Below are positions 34,557 through 42,915 of a stretch of 64,000 nt of DNA, piece by piece. Positions within the stretch are counted from its first letter, which is position 1. Each line of letters begins with the position of its first letter. Location: the NCBI RefSeq assembly GCF_020819595.1, contig NZ_JAJHNP010000003.1:124001-188000 (forward strand), in the 5' to 3' direction. The stretch comes from Streptomyces barringtoniae (lineage in GTDB: Bacteria; Actinomycetota; Actinomycetes; Streptomycetales; Streptomycetaceae). The position numbers and the translations under genes are program-made. The notes beneath the pieces were generated by a model. The model made no database searches and was not told the origin of the DNA. It saw nothing but the letters and a program-made list of their open reading frames with translations.

Positions 34557-35169
34557 TCACCTGCGGTGGCCGTAGTGGGTGATGTCGTCCGTGGTCGCGT
34601 AGTTGCCGTGGTCGGCGTCGATGACGGTGACCGGTGCCGGTGGACCGGGGTGTAGTCGTTCGGGGTTGCCGTTCCGGGGTCGGACGTCCGAGTACCGGAG
34701 GCCGCGGTGGTGGGTGCCGCGCCCCCGTGACCGGCCTCCGGCCCCAGCACGCCGTAGATCACTCCGCCCACCGCCGCCGTGACGGCCGCCGACACCACGG
34801 CGGTCGTCACACGATCCCGGGTCAGCCACCACCGTCCGGCGGGCGGCAATAGCAGCGGGCCGGACGGATCCGCGTCCGGGCCGTCGGACGGATCCGCGTC
34901 CGGGCCGTCGGACGGATCCGCGTCCGGGCCGTGGGGGGATCCGCATCCGGGGCCGTCGTCGCGGCCGGCCGGCCGTTGTTCTGATCCGTGGAGGGCGCCG
35001 GCAGCGGCGGTGGCGCCGCCCACGGAGTCAGCGCCTTGTCCGCGGCTCCGGAGACCGCCACGGCGAAGGCGATGGCGACCGCCCACCGGTTGGCCGCATC
35101 GTGCGTCACCCATAACCCGCTCAGCGCGTACAGCGCCGTCAGCGCGGCGGCAAATGTCCCCGGTGTCAC
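34557..35169 (-). pseudogene. Frameshifted membrane protein with 8-residue tandem repeats
   Basis: One protein appears to be split over three frames. It starts at 35169 with FAAALTALYALSGLWVTHDA and a second hydrophobic stretch, then passes into another frame through PDADPSDG repeats at a G6 run (34932-34937). That frame continues to a single membrane helix (VTTAVVSAAVTAAVGGVIYG). The C-terminus, PVTVIDADHGNYATTDD, is in a third frame ending at 34557. Overall: N-terminal membrane part, repeat linker, helix, soluble tail. Either the gene is broken, or repeat slippage switches it, or the assembly has errors here. Function unknown. Confidence 0.6.
34862..34933. repeat. 24-bp tandem repeat, three copies
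   Basis: The unit GGACGGATCCGCGTCCGGGC plus CGTC occurs at 34862-34885, 34886-34909 and 34910-34933 (last base differs), with a degenerate fourth copy to about 34957. Because 24 is divisible by three, the repeat adds eight residues (PDADPSDG on the minus strand) per copy. Confidence 0.9.
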
Positions 35170-35229
35170 GACGGACGCGCCGGGGAGGGCGAAAGCGGCT
35201 GCGAGTCAGATCCCGTCCACGCAGACCCG

Positions 35230-35277
35230 TTGACCTTGATCGTCTACATCCATAGCCTCCATCTCCATATGTAGACG
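35230..35277 (+). promoter_or_regulatory. Promoter and inverted repeat upstream of gluconate permease
   Basis: TTGACC (35230-35235) and TAGCCT (35253-35258) are spaced by 17 bp. A perfect 9-bp inverted repeat, CGTCTACAT (35241-35249) and ATGTAGACG (35269-35277), brackets the -10 box. This arrangement suggests a dimeric repressor, GntR- or IclR-like as for other gluconate genes; none is encoded nearby. Confidence 0.65.
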
Positions 35278-35334
35278 CTCAGGCCGCATATGAAGACAGC
35301 GTTCATACAGGCGAGTTCAAAGGGGAACCGGCCC

Positions 35335-36618
35335 ATGCCACTTGTCGTCGTAGCCGTCGGCGTACTGCTCGTGGCCGTGGGCGTCGGCCTCGTCCGGGGC
35401 ATTCCGCTGGAGAAGATCCCCGACGTGCTCTCCGAGGGGATCGGCGGGCAGATCGGCGACACCATGCTCACCATCGGGCTCGGCGCGATGGTCGGCCGGG
35501 TGATGGGCGACTCGGGCGCGGCCCAGCGGATCGCCGGCCGGCTGCTCGACCTCTGCGGCCCGCGCTGGGCCCAGGTCGCCATGGTGCTGTCCGCCATGGT
35601 CATCGGCGTCACGATGTTCTACGAGGTCGCGTTCGTCATCATCGTGCCGGTCGCCTTCACCCTCGTACGGGTCACGCGGACGAATCTGCTGTGGGTCGGG
35701 CTGCCGATGTCGATTGCCCTGTCCACCATGCACAGCTTCCTGCCGCCGCACCCCGGCCCGACCTCGGTCGCCGCGACCTTCCACGCCTCGGTCGGACTGA
35801 CCCTGTTCTACGGCCTGTTCATCGCCGTTTCGGCCGGTGCGCTGGTCGCGCTGACGTGGCCGCGCCTTCCGTTCGTCCGGAGGATGAACCCCTCCATACC
35901 CACCGGCCTGGTCAGTGACCGGGTCTTCAGTGACGAGGAGATGCCGGGCATGGGCTGGTCGCTGTCGGTGGCCCTGCTGCCTGTGGTGCTCATCGCCGGA
36001 GCCGCGGTGACGGACCTGGCCGCCTCCGGGTCGGGGCCCCTCCTGCACTTCGTCGCGTTCATCGGTTCGGCGCCCATCGCCCTGCTGCTCACCCTGGGCG
36101 TCGCGATCTGGGCGTTCGGGCCTCGGATCGGCCGCAGCCTGGAAGAGGTCAGCGCCTCCTGCCGGTCGGCCGCCCAGGCGATGGCGATGATCCTGCTCGT
36201 GATCGGCGCGGGCGGCGCGTTCAAACAGGTCCTCGTGGACGGCGGGATCTCGGACTACATCAAGGACACCACCGCCGGCTGGTCGCTGTCGCCCATCATC
36301 CTCGCCTGGCTCATCGCCGCCATCCTCCGCGTGGCCCTCGGCTCCGCGACGGTCGCCGTCGTCACCGCCTCGGGCGTGGCACTGCCGCTGCTCACCGGCA
36401 GCGGAGTCCACCCGGAGATCATGGTCCTCGCCATCTCCTGCGGATCGATCGCCTTCTCGCACGTCAACGACCCCGGGTTCTGGATGTTCAAGGAGTACTT
36501 CAACCTGTCCGTCATCGACGCGATCAAGGCGCGCACCACGTACACGACCGCGCTCTCCGTCCTCGGCCTCGCCGGCGTCCTCGCCATGGAGTCGATTCTG
36601 GACGCCTTGAACGTGTGA
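35335..36618 (+). CDS. GntP-family gluconate:H+ symporter
   Basis: 427 residues from ATG 35335 (MPLVVVAVGV), which has AAAGGGG upstream and matches the usual GntP/GntT start; ATG 35290 would add 15 polar residues. Family motifs include HSFLPPHPGPTSVAA, GAGGAFKQVLVDGGI, RVALGSATVAVVTA and SHVNDPGFWMFKEYF. Members import gluconate or related sugar acids. Compared with the E. coli GntT sequence as I recall it, the region between the first few residues and GIPLEK is about 18 residues shorter, so the first two membrane segments are fused into one. That could affect topology. Single gene with its own promoter. Confidence 0.88.
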   Translation: MPLVVVAVGVLLVAVGVGLVRGIPLEKIPDVLSEGIGGQIGDTMLTIGLGAMVGRVMGDSGAAQRIAGRLLDLCGPRWAQVAMVLSAMVIGVTMFYEVAFVIIVPVAFTLVRVTRTNLLWVGLPMSIALSTMHSFLPPHPGPTSVAATFHASVGLTLFYGLFIAVSAGALVALTWPRLPFVRRMNPSIPTGLVSDRVFSDEEMPGMGWSLSVALLPVVLIAGAAVTDLAASGSGPLLHFVAFIGSAPIALLLTLGVAIWAFGPRIGRSLEEVSASCRSAAQAMAMILLVIGAGGAFKQVLVDGGISDYIKDTTAGWSLSPIILAWLIAAILRVALGSATVAVVTASGVALPLLTGSGVHPEIMVLAISCGSIAFSHVNDPGFWMFKEYFNLSVIDAIKARTTYTTALSVLGLAGVLAMESILDALNV

Positions 36619-36757
36619 CCGTGCGGCCGGCTTCCAGCAAGCCCGGCAGCGCCGTGCGACCGAAGCACACGGAGCACCTCGGTGTGGCAGACATACCGGG
36701 GCACAAGGGGCGGGACATGATGGAGGCACCGATGTGTTCCGCGAGGAGGAGTACGGC

Positions 36758-37600
36758 ATGGCCGAGTCGGGCTCTGGCGACACCGAGGCCGTGGCGAGCG
36801 GCAAGTCTCGGTTCGACGACATCTACGACCGGCCGGACCCCCGTATGTACTTCAGCCGGCTGGCCCCGCTGGAGTACGAGATCCCGCACCACGCCCAGCC
36901 GGCCTTCCGGCAGGCCGCCGCCGAACGGGCCGCGATCGACGACGGCATCCCTCACCGGCCTGCGGTGCTGGACGTGTGCTGCTCGTACGGGATCAACGCC
37001 GCGCTGCTCAACCACGACCTGACGCTGGCGGACCTGTACGAGCGGTACACCTCCCCCGACTGCCTGAAGATGTCGACGGCACAACTCGCGGCACGGGACA
37101 GGGAGTTCTACGCCGGGCGGCGCCGACCGGACGCGGTGCCGGTGTTCGGCCTGGACGTCGCGGCCCCCGCCGTGCGGTACGCGGTGGAGGTGGGTCTCCT
37201 GGACGCCGCCTTCACCGACGACCTGGAGCAGGGACCGCCGGGACCCGGGCTGAGGCGCGCGCTCGCCGAGGTCGGCCTCATCACGTTGACCGGGGGTGGC
37301 AGCTATGTCACCGCCCGCACCTTCACCGCGCTGCTCGACGGTGCCCGCAGACCGGTATGGGTCAGCGCGTTCGTGCTGCGGACGGTGTCGTACCACCCGG
37401 TCGTGCGCGCATTGGCCGCGCGCGGTCTGCACACCACGCTCGATGTATCCCGCACCTACCCCCAGCGGCTCTTCACGGACGAGCGGGAGCGCCGGTATGC
37501 GATCGATACGGTCCGGGCGCTGGGCCATGATCCTGCCGGGCGCGAGGAGAACGGTCGTTTTCACAGCCTGCACTACGAGTCCCGGCCCGGCACCCCCTGA
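36758..37600 (+). CDS. Class I SAM-dependent methyltransferase-like protein
   Basis: 280 residues from ATG 36758 with GAGGAGGAG 7 nt upstream. The motif I-like strand is AVLDVCCSYGINAALL, which keeps the Gly-x-x-Ala end of the SAM loop but is less Gly-rich than usual (C-C-S-Y-G). The rest (PVFGLDVAAPAVRYA, GLITLTGGGSY) fits a Rossmann-like fold. It lies 79 bp before dnaK on the same strand; a functional link is not known. Substrate unknown. Confidence 0.72.
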   Translation: MAESGSGDTEAVASGKSRFDDIYDRPDPRMYFSRLAPLEYEIPHHAQPAFRQAAAERAAIDDGIPHRPAVLDVCCSYGINAALLNHDLTLADLYERYTSPDCLKMSTAQLAARDREFYAGRRRPDAVPVFGLDVAAPAVRYAVEVGLLDAAFTDDLEQGPPGPGLRRALAEVGLITLTGGGSYVTARTFTALLDGARRPVWVSAFVLRTVSYHPVVRALAARGLHTTLDVSRTYPQRLFTDERERRYAIDTVRALGHDPAGREENGRFHSLHYESRPGTP

Positions 37601-37679
37601 CAACCCGCCGCGGAGCGTGCTCGCTTTCCGCCATCGGCCAGGGCGCCGAGAATGGAGGTGACGAGGAAGGAGAGTCCAG

Positions 37680-39536
37680 ATGGCGCGTCCAGTCGGCATA
37701 GACCTGGGAACGACGAACTCCGTGGTCTCGGTCCTCGAGGGCGGCGAGCCCACCGTGGTCACCAACGCCGAAGGTGCCCGTACGACGCCTTCGGTCGTGG
37801 CATTCGCGAAGAACGGCGAGGTGCTGGTCGGGGAGGTCGCCAAGCGGCAGGCCGTCACCAATGTCGATCGCACCGCGCGTTCGGTGAAGCGGCACATGGG
37901 CGATCACGCCTGGCGGTTCCCCGAGCACGGTGACATCGACGGCAAGCGCTACACGGCGCAGGAGATCTCCGCACGCGTGCTGCAGAAGCTGAAGCGGGAC
38001 GCGGAGGCGCACCTGGGCGAGGACGTCACCGACGCCGTGGTCACCGTCCCCGCCTACTTCGACGACGCCCAGCGGCAGGCGACCAAGGAGGCCGGGGAGA
38101 TCGCCGGCCTGAACGTGCTGCGGATCATCAACGAGCCGACGGCGGCTGCGCTGGCGTACGGCCTGGACAAGGAGAACGACCAGACGGTCCTCGTCTTCGA
38201 CCTGGGCGGCGGCACCTTCGACGTGTCCCTGCTGGAGATCGGCGAGGGCGTCATCGAGGTCAAGGCCACCAACGGCGACACGCACCTCGGCGGCGACGAC
38301 TGGGACCAGCGGATCGTCGACCACCTGGTCACGACCTTCAAGAACAACTACGGCATCGATCTCGCCAAGGACAAGATGGCCGTGCAGCGTCTGCGGGAGG
38401 CCGCCGAGCGGGCCAAGGTCGAGCTGTCGAGCTCGACGGAGACCAACATCAACCTCCCCTACATCACGGCCTCCGCGGAGGGCCCGCTGCACCTGGACGA
38501 GAAACTCACCCGCGCCCAGTTCCAGCAGCTCACCTCCGACCTGCTGGAGCGGTGCAAGGGCCCGTTCCACAACGCGGTCAAGGACGCCGGGATCAAGGTG
38601 TCCGACATCAACCACGTCATCCTGGTGGGCGGCTCGACCCGGATGCCCGCGGTGACGGACCTGGTGCGCGAACTGACCGGCAAGGACCCGCACAAGGGGG
38701 TGAACCCGGACGAGGTGGTGGCGGTCGGCGCCTCGCTCCAGGCCGGTGTCCTCAAGGGCGAGGTCAAGGACGTCCTGCTGCTCGACGTCACCCCGCTGTC
38801 CCTGGGAATCGAGACCAAGGGCGGCATCATGACCAAGCTGATCGAGCGCAACACCACGATCCCGACCCGCCGTTCGGAGATCTTCACCACCGCCGAGGAC
38901 AACCAGCCCTCGGTGACCGTGCAGGTCTACCAGGGCGAAAGGGAGATCGCCGCGTACAACAAGAAGCTCGGCATGTTCGAGCTCACGGGCCTCGCACCCG
39001 CGCCGCGCGGAGTGCCGCAGATCGATGTCGCCTTCGACATCGACGCCAACGGGATCATGCACGTCTCGGCCAAGGACCTCGGCACCGGCAAGGAACAGAA
39101 GATGACCGTCACCGGCGGCTCGGCACTGCCCAGGGACGACATCGACCGCATGGTCCGCGAGGCGGAGCAGCACGCCGAGGAGGACCGCAGGCGCAAGGAG
39201 GCCGCGGAGACCCGTAACCAGGCCGAACAGCTCGTCTACTCCACCGAGGGGCTCATCAGGGACAACCCCGACAAGATCCCGGCAGACGCGAGGAGCGAGA
39301 CGGAGAGCGCGATCACCGAGCTGAAGGAGAAGCTCAAGGGCGAGGACACAGCGGCGATCCGGCAGGCCATGGAACGTGCGGCCGAGGCGGCGCAGAAGAT
39401 CGGTACGGCGATGTACGAGGGCTCCCGCGCGGAGACCCAGGCGTCCTCCGGTGCGGACACGTCCTCCGCAGCCGCCTCGGACGAGGGCGTGGTGGACGCC
39501 GAGATCGTCGACGACGACAAACCGGAGGCGGGCTGA
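37680..39536 (+). CDS. dnaK: Hsp70 chaperone DnaK (paralogue)
   Basis: 618 residues, full-length Hsp70. The nucleotide-binding domain has [53 protein letters not shown] and [10 protein letters not shown]; the substrate domain follows [14 protein letters not shown], and the C-terminus ends acidic ([11 protein letters not shown]). ATP-driven folding of client proteins in the cytoplasm. GGAAGGAG precedes the ATG. The grpE gene follows at 2 bp, but dnaJ and hspR are absent and no HspR box (CTTGAGT-N7-ACTCAAG) is seen upstream, so this is probably a second, separately regulated DnaK, not the main dnaK-grpE-dnaJ-hspR operon. Confidence 0.95.
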   Translation: MARPVGIDLGTTNSVVSVLEGGEPTVVTNAEGARTTPSVVAFAKNGEVLVGEVAKRQAVTNVDRTARSVKRHMGDHAWRFPEHGDIDGKRYTAQEISARVLQKLKRDAEAHLGEDVTDAVVTVPAYFDDAQRQATKEAGEIAGLNVLRIINEPTAAALAYGLDKENDQTVLVFDLGGGTFDVSLLEIGEGVIEVKATNGDTHLGGDDWDQRIVDHLVTTFKNNYGIDLAKDKMAVQRLREAAERAKVELSSSTETNINLPYITASAEGPLHLDEKLTRAQFQQLTSDLLERCKGPFHNAVKDAGIKVSDINHVILVGGSTRMPAVTDLVRELTGKDPHKGVNPDEVVAVGASLQAGVLKGEVKDVLLLDVTPLSLGIETKGGIMTKLIERNTTIPTRRSEIFTTAEDNQPSVTVQVYQGEREIAAYNKKLGMFELTGLAPAPRGVPQIDVAFDIDANGIMHVSAKDLGTGKEQKMTVTGGSALPRDDIDRMVREAEQHAEEDRRRKEAAETRNQAEQLVYSTEGLIRDNPDKIPADARSETESAITELKEKLKGEDTAAIRQAMERAAEAAQKIGTAMYEGSRAETQASSGADTSSAAASDEGVVDAEIVDDDKPEAG

Positions 39537-39538
39537 CG

Positions 39539-40084
39539 ATGGACAAGGGCCGGCTGCACCACCCGGACCCCGCCGAGCTGCAGCGTCTGCTGGAGGAACG
39601 CACGGCCGACCTGCAGCGGGTGAAGGCCGAGTACGACAACTACCGCAAGCGGGTGCGCCGGGACCGCATGGCCGTGCGCGAGATCGCCGTGGCCAACGTC
39701 CTGCGCGCCCTGCTGCCCGTCCTGGACGCCGTCGACCGCACGTGCGCGCACGAGCCCATGACGCCGGGCCTGAAGGACATCACCGACACCCTGGCCGGCC
39801 AGCTGGGATCCCTGGGGCTCGAGGTCTTCGGGGACAGGGGCGACCCCTTCGACCCCGCGTGCCACGACGCCGTCACCCATCACGTCTCCTCCGACACCGA
39901 CCGGCTGATCTGTACAAAGATCCTGCGCCCCGGCTACCGGCTCGGTCCCCGGCTGCTGCGCCCGGCCAACGTGGAGGTCACCGGGCCGGAGCCGGCCGCG
40001 AGAAACCCGCTCGAGCACGATCGAGCGGCGCCCCGGTTCACGATGATCGACGCCGGTGACGGTCCCCGCGGCTGCGGCGCGTAG
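39539..40084 (+). CDS. grpE: GrpE nucleotide exchange factor (paralogue)
   Basis: 181 residues. An N-terminal coiled coil (ELQRLLEERTADLQRVKAEYDNYRKRV) is followed by VLRALLPVLDAVDRTCAH and a C-terminal beta domain containing GDPFDPACHDAVTHHVSSD and ILRPGYRLGPRLLRPANVEV, the GrpE signature. It exchanges ADP for ATP on DnaK. The start lies 2 bp after the dnaK stop, so translation is coupled. The C-terminal 25 residues are non-conserved. The acidic N-terminal tail of the housekeeping GrpE is missing here. Confidence 0.92.
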   Translation: MDKGRLHHPDPAELQRLLEERTADLQRVKAEYDNYRKRVRRDRMAVREIAVANVLRALLPVLDAVDRTCAHEPMTPGLKDITDTLAGQLGSLGLEVFGDRGDPFDPACHDAVTHHVSSDTDRLICTKILRPGYRLGPRLLRPANVEVTGPEPAARNPLEHDRAAPRFTMIDAGDGPRGCGA

Positions 40085-40213
40085 ACGGACGACGCCGCAC
40101 GGTGTCGGCCGACTGGCCGGAGAGGCTGCGTCCCGGCCGCGGAGGGGCTGATTTCGCGCCTTACTTCTGGTAGGTCTTGCGGCTTGGGTGTGACTATATG
40201 ATCAAATCTACCG

Positions 40214-41455
40214 ATGCGTACCCCCCACCATCAGACGCATCATGCTGCCCAGTCGGACGGACCTGCCGGTGAGTTGGTTCCGCCCCGCCGTAACCCGTAC
40301 GAGGAACTGGCCTCGCTGGCAGACCATCCGCTGGACGACTTCCTCACCGAAGACGGCACGGCGACCCGGCAGGACGACACCGAGGAGCCCTGGGCTCCGC
40401 CCAATCACCGGCGTGGCAGCCGCCGTCGCAACCGCGCAACGGGCCTGACCACCGTCGCCCGATGCCTTGTCTGGGTTCTCACCCTCGCCTGTCTCGCGAC
40501 CCTGGCCGACCGATGGGCACTGCTCTACGCCGAGCACAAGGCCTCCCAACAGCTCAAGGGCAAGCTGCATCTCGCCGCCGCCCCCGAGGTCCACATCGGC
40601 GGCTTCCCCTTCCTCACCCAACTGGCCGCACAGCGCCTGGACTCGGTCTCCGTCACCGTCCCCGACATCCCCGCGCACCGGGTGACCCTCACCCAGGTCA
40701 CCGCCACCGCCGACGACATACGCCTCGACGGCGACGGGCCCACCGCGGTGCGCGGAGCGCTCGTCCGGCAACTGCACGGTCAGGTCCTGCTGTCCTTCGC
40801 CGACATGAACCGCGAACTGGGCGCCTCGCAGGTGGCGTTCACGGCACATGGCCCCGGCCGTGTCCTCGCCAGGGGCACCGTGCGTGTCGGGGGCCGCGCG
40901 CTGAGCGTACGGGCCGACACCCGCATCCGGCGCGACGGGGACCGCGGCATCGCCACCTCCGTGGACGGCATACGGCTCGACATCGACGACCTCGCCACGT
41001 ACCGGCCCGGCACCGGGTCCGCCGAGGGTCTCCACCTGACCCCCGCCTCGGCGCGCCGTCTCACCCGGGAGGCGGAGAAGATCAAGGCCCTGTTGTCGGT
41101 CCCGGCGATCGTGCACCGCCTGGGTGTCCCCGACAGCGCGCTGCGCGCCGCACTCCACGACGAGGACGAACTCCATCGACTCACCGGCGCGCCGCGCTTC
41201 CTGCACGAGCTGACCCGCGTCAACCTCCTGGACGTGGCACTCGCCCACCCGAAGCTCCTGAAGCGGCTGGGCCTGGACCTGACCCTGCTCACCGCACTGA
41301 CCAAACTCACCCGCCCCGACATCGCCGACCGCTTCTCCTTCGCCTTCCAGCTGCCGGCACCACCCGACGGCGCCGTGCACCTGCAGCGCGTGACGGTGGA
41401 CAGAGACGGCATCCGCGCGGACGTGTCGGGGACGGGACTGCTCCTGGGCCACTGA
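40214..41455 (+). CDS. DUF2993 (LmeA-like) membrane-anchored protein
   Basis: 413 residues. A polar N-terminal 75 residues is followed by one membrane helix (VWVLTLACLATLADRWALLYAE), then a long extracytoplasmic region with the DUF2993 beginning, VHIGGFPFLTQLAAQRLDSVSVTVPDI, and repeated beta strands. DUF2993 proteins include LmeA of mycobacteria, a phospholipid-binding protein needed for cell-envelope glycolipid synthesis. TATGAT at 40197-40202 upstream is a likely -10; no ribosome binding site is seen. A gene encoding a GNAT-AAA+ protein follows at 111 bp on the same strand. Confidence 0.78.
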   Translation: MRTPHHQTHHAAQSDGPAGELVPPRRNPYEELASLADHPLDDFLTEDGTATRQDDTEEPWAPPNHRRGSRRRNRATGLTTVARCLVWVLTLACLATLADRWALLYAEHKASQQLKGKLHLAAAPEVHIGGFPFLTQLAAQRLDSVSVTVPDIPAHRVTLTQVTATADDIRLDGDGPTAVRGALVRQLHGQVLLSFADMNRELGASQVAFTAHGPGRVLARGTVRVGGRALSVRADTRIRRDGDRGIATSVDGIRLDIDDLATYRPGTGSAEGLHLTPASARRLTREAEKIKALLSVPAIVHRLGVPDSALRAALHDEDELHRLTGAPRFLHELTRVNLLDVALAHPKLLKRLGLDLTLLTALTKLTRPDIADRFSFAFQLPAPPDGAVHLQRVTVDRDGIRADVSGTGLLLGH

Positions 41456-41566
41456 GCGCTCGGGTTCGGTCGCCGCACCGCCACGAAGGACCGGGATCGG
41501 CTCGGTTCGTCCCCGGCTGCCGCAGCGGGGACAATGGGATCCCCACACCCGGGCGAGGTGGTGGCG

Positions 41567-42844
41567 ATGCCCGCTTGGCATCTGCGCGATTATCACGACG
41601 ACGATCTCGACCAGGCCATCCAGATCTGGGACCAGAGCCGCCGGGCCGACGAGGACCGGGTGTTTCCCGTGTCGGAGGTGATGGCCGCGGCCAAGGCCGG
41701 CCAGACGGCGGTCGTCGCCGTGGTCGGCGACGAACTGGTGGGTATGGCCGTGGCGCAGGCCCAGGGCAAACGGGGTTGGATCCTTCTCGTGGCACTCGCC
41801 TCCCGATGGCGCGAGCGCGGGATCGGCAGCGCTCTGCTCGCCGAACTGGAACGGCGGCTGCGCGCACTGGGCGTGCGCCACATCAGCGCGCTGCTCCCCG
41901 CCGGCGCCGCTGGGACGAAGGCTCTGGAGAACTCCGGCTACCGGTTCCGCGACGACCTGACCTACTACGAGAAGCTCGAACCACCGGGAACCGCCAACGC
42001 CGATGTCCTCGCCGCGCTGGGCGGCCGTATGCTCCCCGAGGGGCTCTGGGGCACCATGGCCGGCATGGAGCGCGAGAAGGAGGTCATCGAGCGCCGCGTC
42101 GTGCTCCCGCTGACCGAGCCCGCACTGGCCGAGCGCTACGGTCTCACCCCGCCCAAGGCGATCATCCTGTTCGGGCCGCCCGGCACCGGCAAGACCAGTT
42201 TCGCCAAGGCGGTGGCCTCGCGGCTCGGCTGGCCGTTCGTGGAACTCTTCCCGTCCCGGCTCGCGGCCGACACGAGTGAGGGCCTGGCCGTGGCGCTGCG
42301 GGACACCTTCGCGGACCTGGCGGAACTGGACTCGGTACTGCTCTTCATCGACGAAGTGGAAGAGATCGCGGGGGTGCGATCCGGAAAGGCCGTCGATCCC
42401 GGCCATGGAGTCACCAACGAGCTGCTGAAACTCATCCCCGTCTTCCGCGAGCACGACTCGCGGCTGCTGGCCTGTGCCACCAATTCGGTGCGCTCGCTCG
42501 ACCCGGCCTTCCTGCGGCCGGGCCGGTTCGACTACGTCATCCCCGTCGGCCCTCCGGACCGGGCCGCCCGCGCGGCGATCTGGGGCCGCTATCTCAGGGC
42601 ATCCGCCGGCTCGGCCGACCTCAGCCAACTGGTCGGGGCCAGCGAACTGTTCACGCCGGCCGACATCGAATTCGCCGCCCGCAAGGGCGCGCAGGCGGCG
42701 TTCGAACGCGAAGTCACACAGCGCCAGGGCCGGCCGGCCACCACGGAGGACTACATGACCGCCATCGCCGACACCCGGCCCACGCTCACCGCGCAGGCCG
42801 TCGAGGAGTTCGCCGAGGACATCGACGCGTACAGCCGGCTCTGA
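41567..42844 (+). CDS. GNAT acetyltransferase fused to an AAA+ ATPase
   Basis: 425 residues from ATG 41567 (GAGGTGG upstream). Residues 1-135 are a GNAT domain: DDDLDQAIQIWDQS, DELVGMAVAQ, the acetyl-CoA loop RERGIGSAL (82-90) and LGVRHISALL...ALENSGYR. Residues about 160-420 are a complete AAA+ module of the FtsH/Cdc48 type: Walker A GPPGTGKTS (203-211), Walker B VLLFIDEVEE (257-266), sensor Asn in CATN (about 306), and the Arg fingers in FLRPGRFD (about 316-322). No protease or membrane domain is attached. Both domains look catalytically intact. I know of no characterised protein with this architecture. Confidence 0.85.
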   Translation: MPAWHLRDYHDDDLDQAIQIWDQSRRADEDRVFPVSEVMAAAKAGQTAVVAVVGDELVGMAVAQAQGKRGWILLVALASRWRERGIGSALLAELERRLRALGVRHISALLPAGAAGTKALENSGYRFRDDLTYYEKLEPPGTANADVLAALGGRMLPEGLWGTMAGMEREKEVIERRVVLPLTEPALAERYGLTPPKAIILFGPPGTGKTSFAKAVASRLGWPFVELFPSRLAADTSEGLAVALRDTFADLAELDSVLLFIDEVEEIAGVRSGKAVDPGHGVTNELLKLIPVFREHDSRLLACATNSVRSLDPAFLRPGRFDYVIPVGPPDRAARAAIWGRYLRASAGSADLSQLVGASELFTPADIEFAARKGAQAAFEREVTQRQGRPATTEDYMTAIADTRPTLTAQAVEEFAEDIDAYSRL

Positions 42845-42915
42845 GTCACGGCGTCGCTCAGTACGCGGCCGCCCGCCACGCGAGAAGGGCGAGGAAGCCG
42901 GGGATGAATGCGGGG

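Noticed and set aside
34862..34957. CRISPR-like array
   Set aside because: The units are directly tandem without spacers and encode in-frame residues; this is a coding minisatellite.
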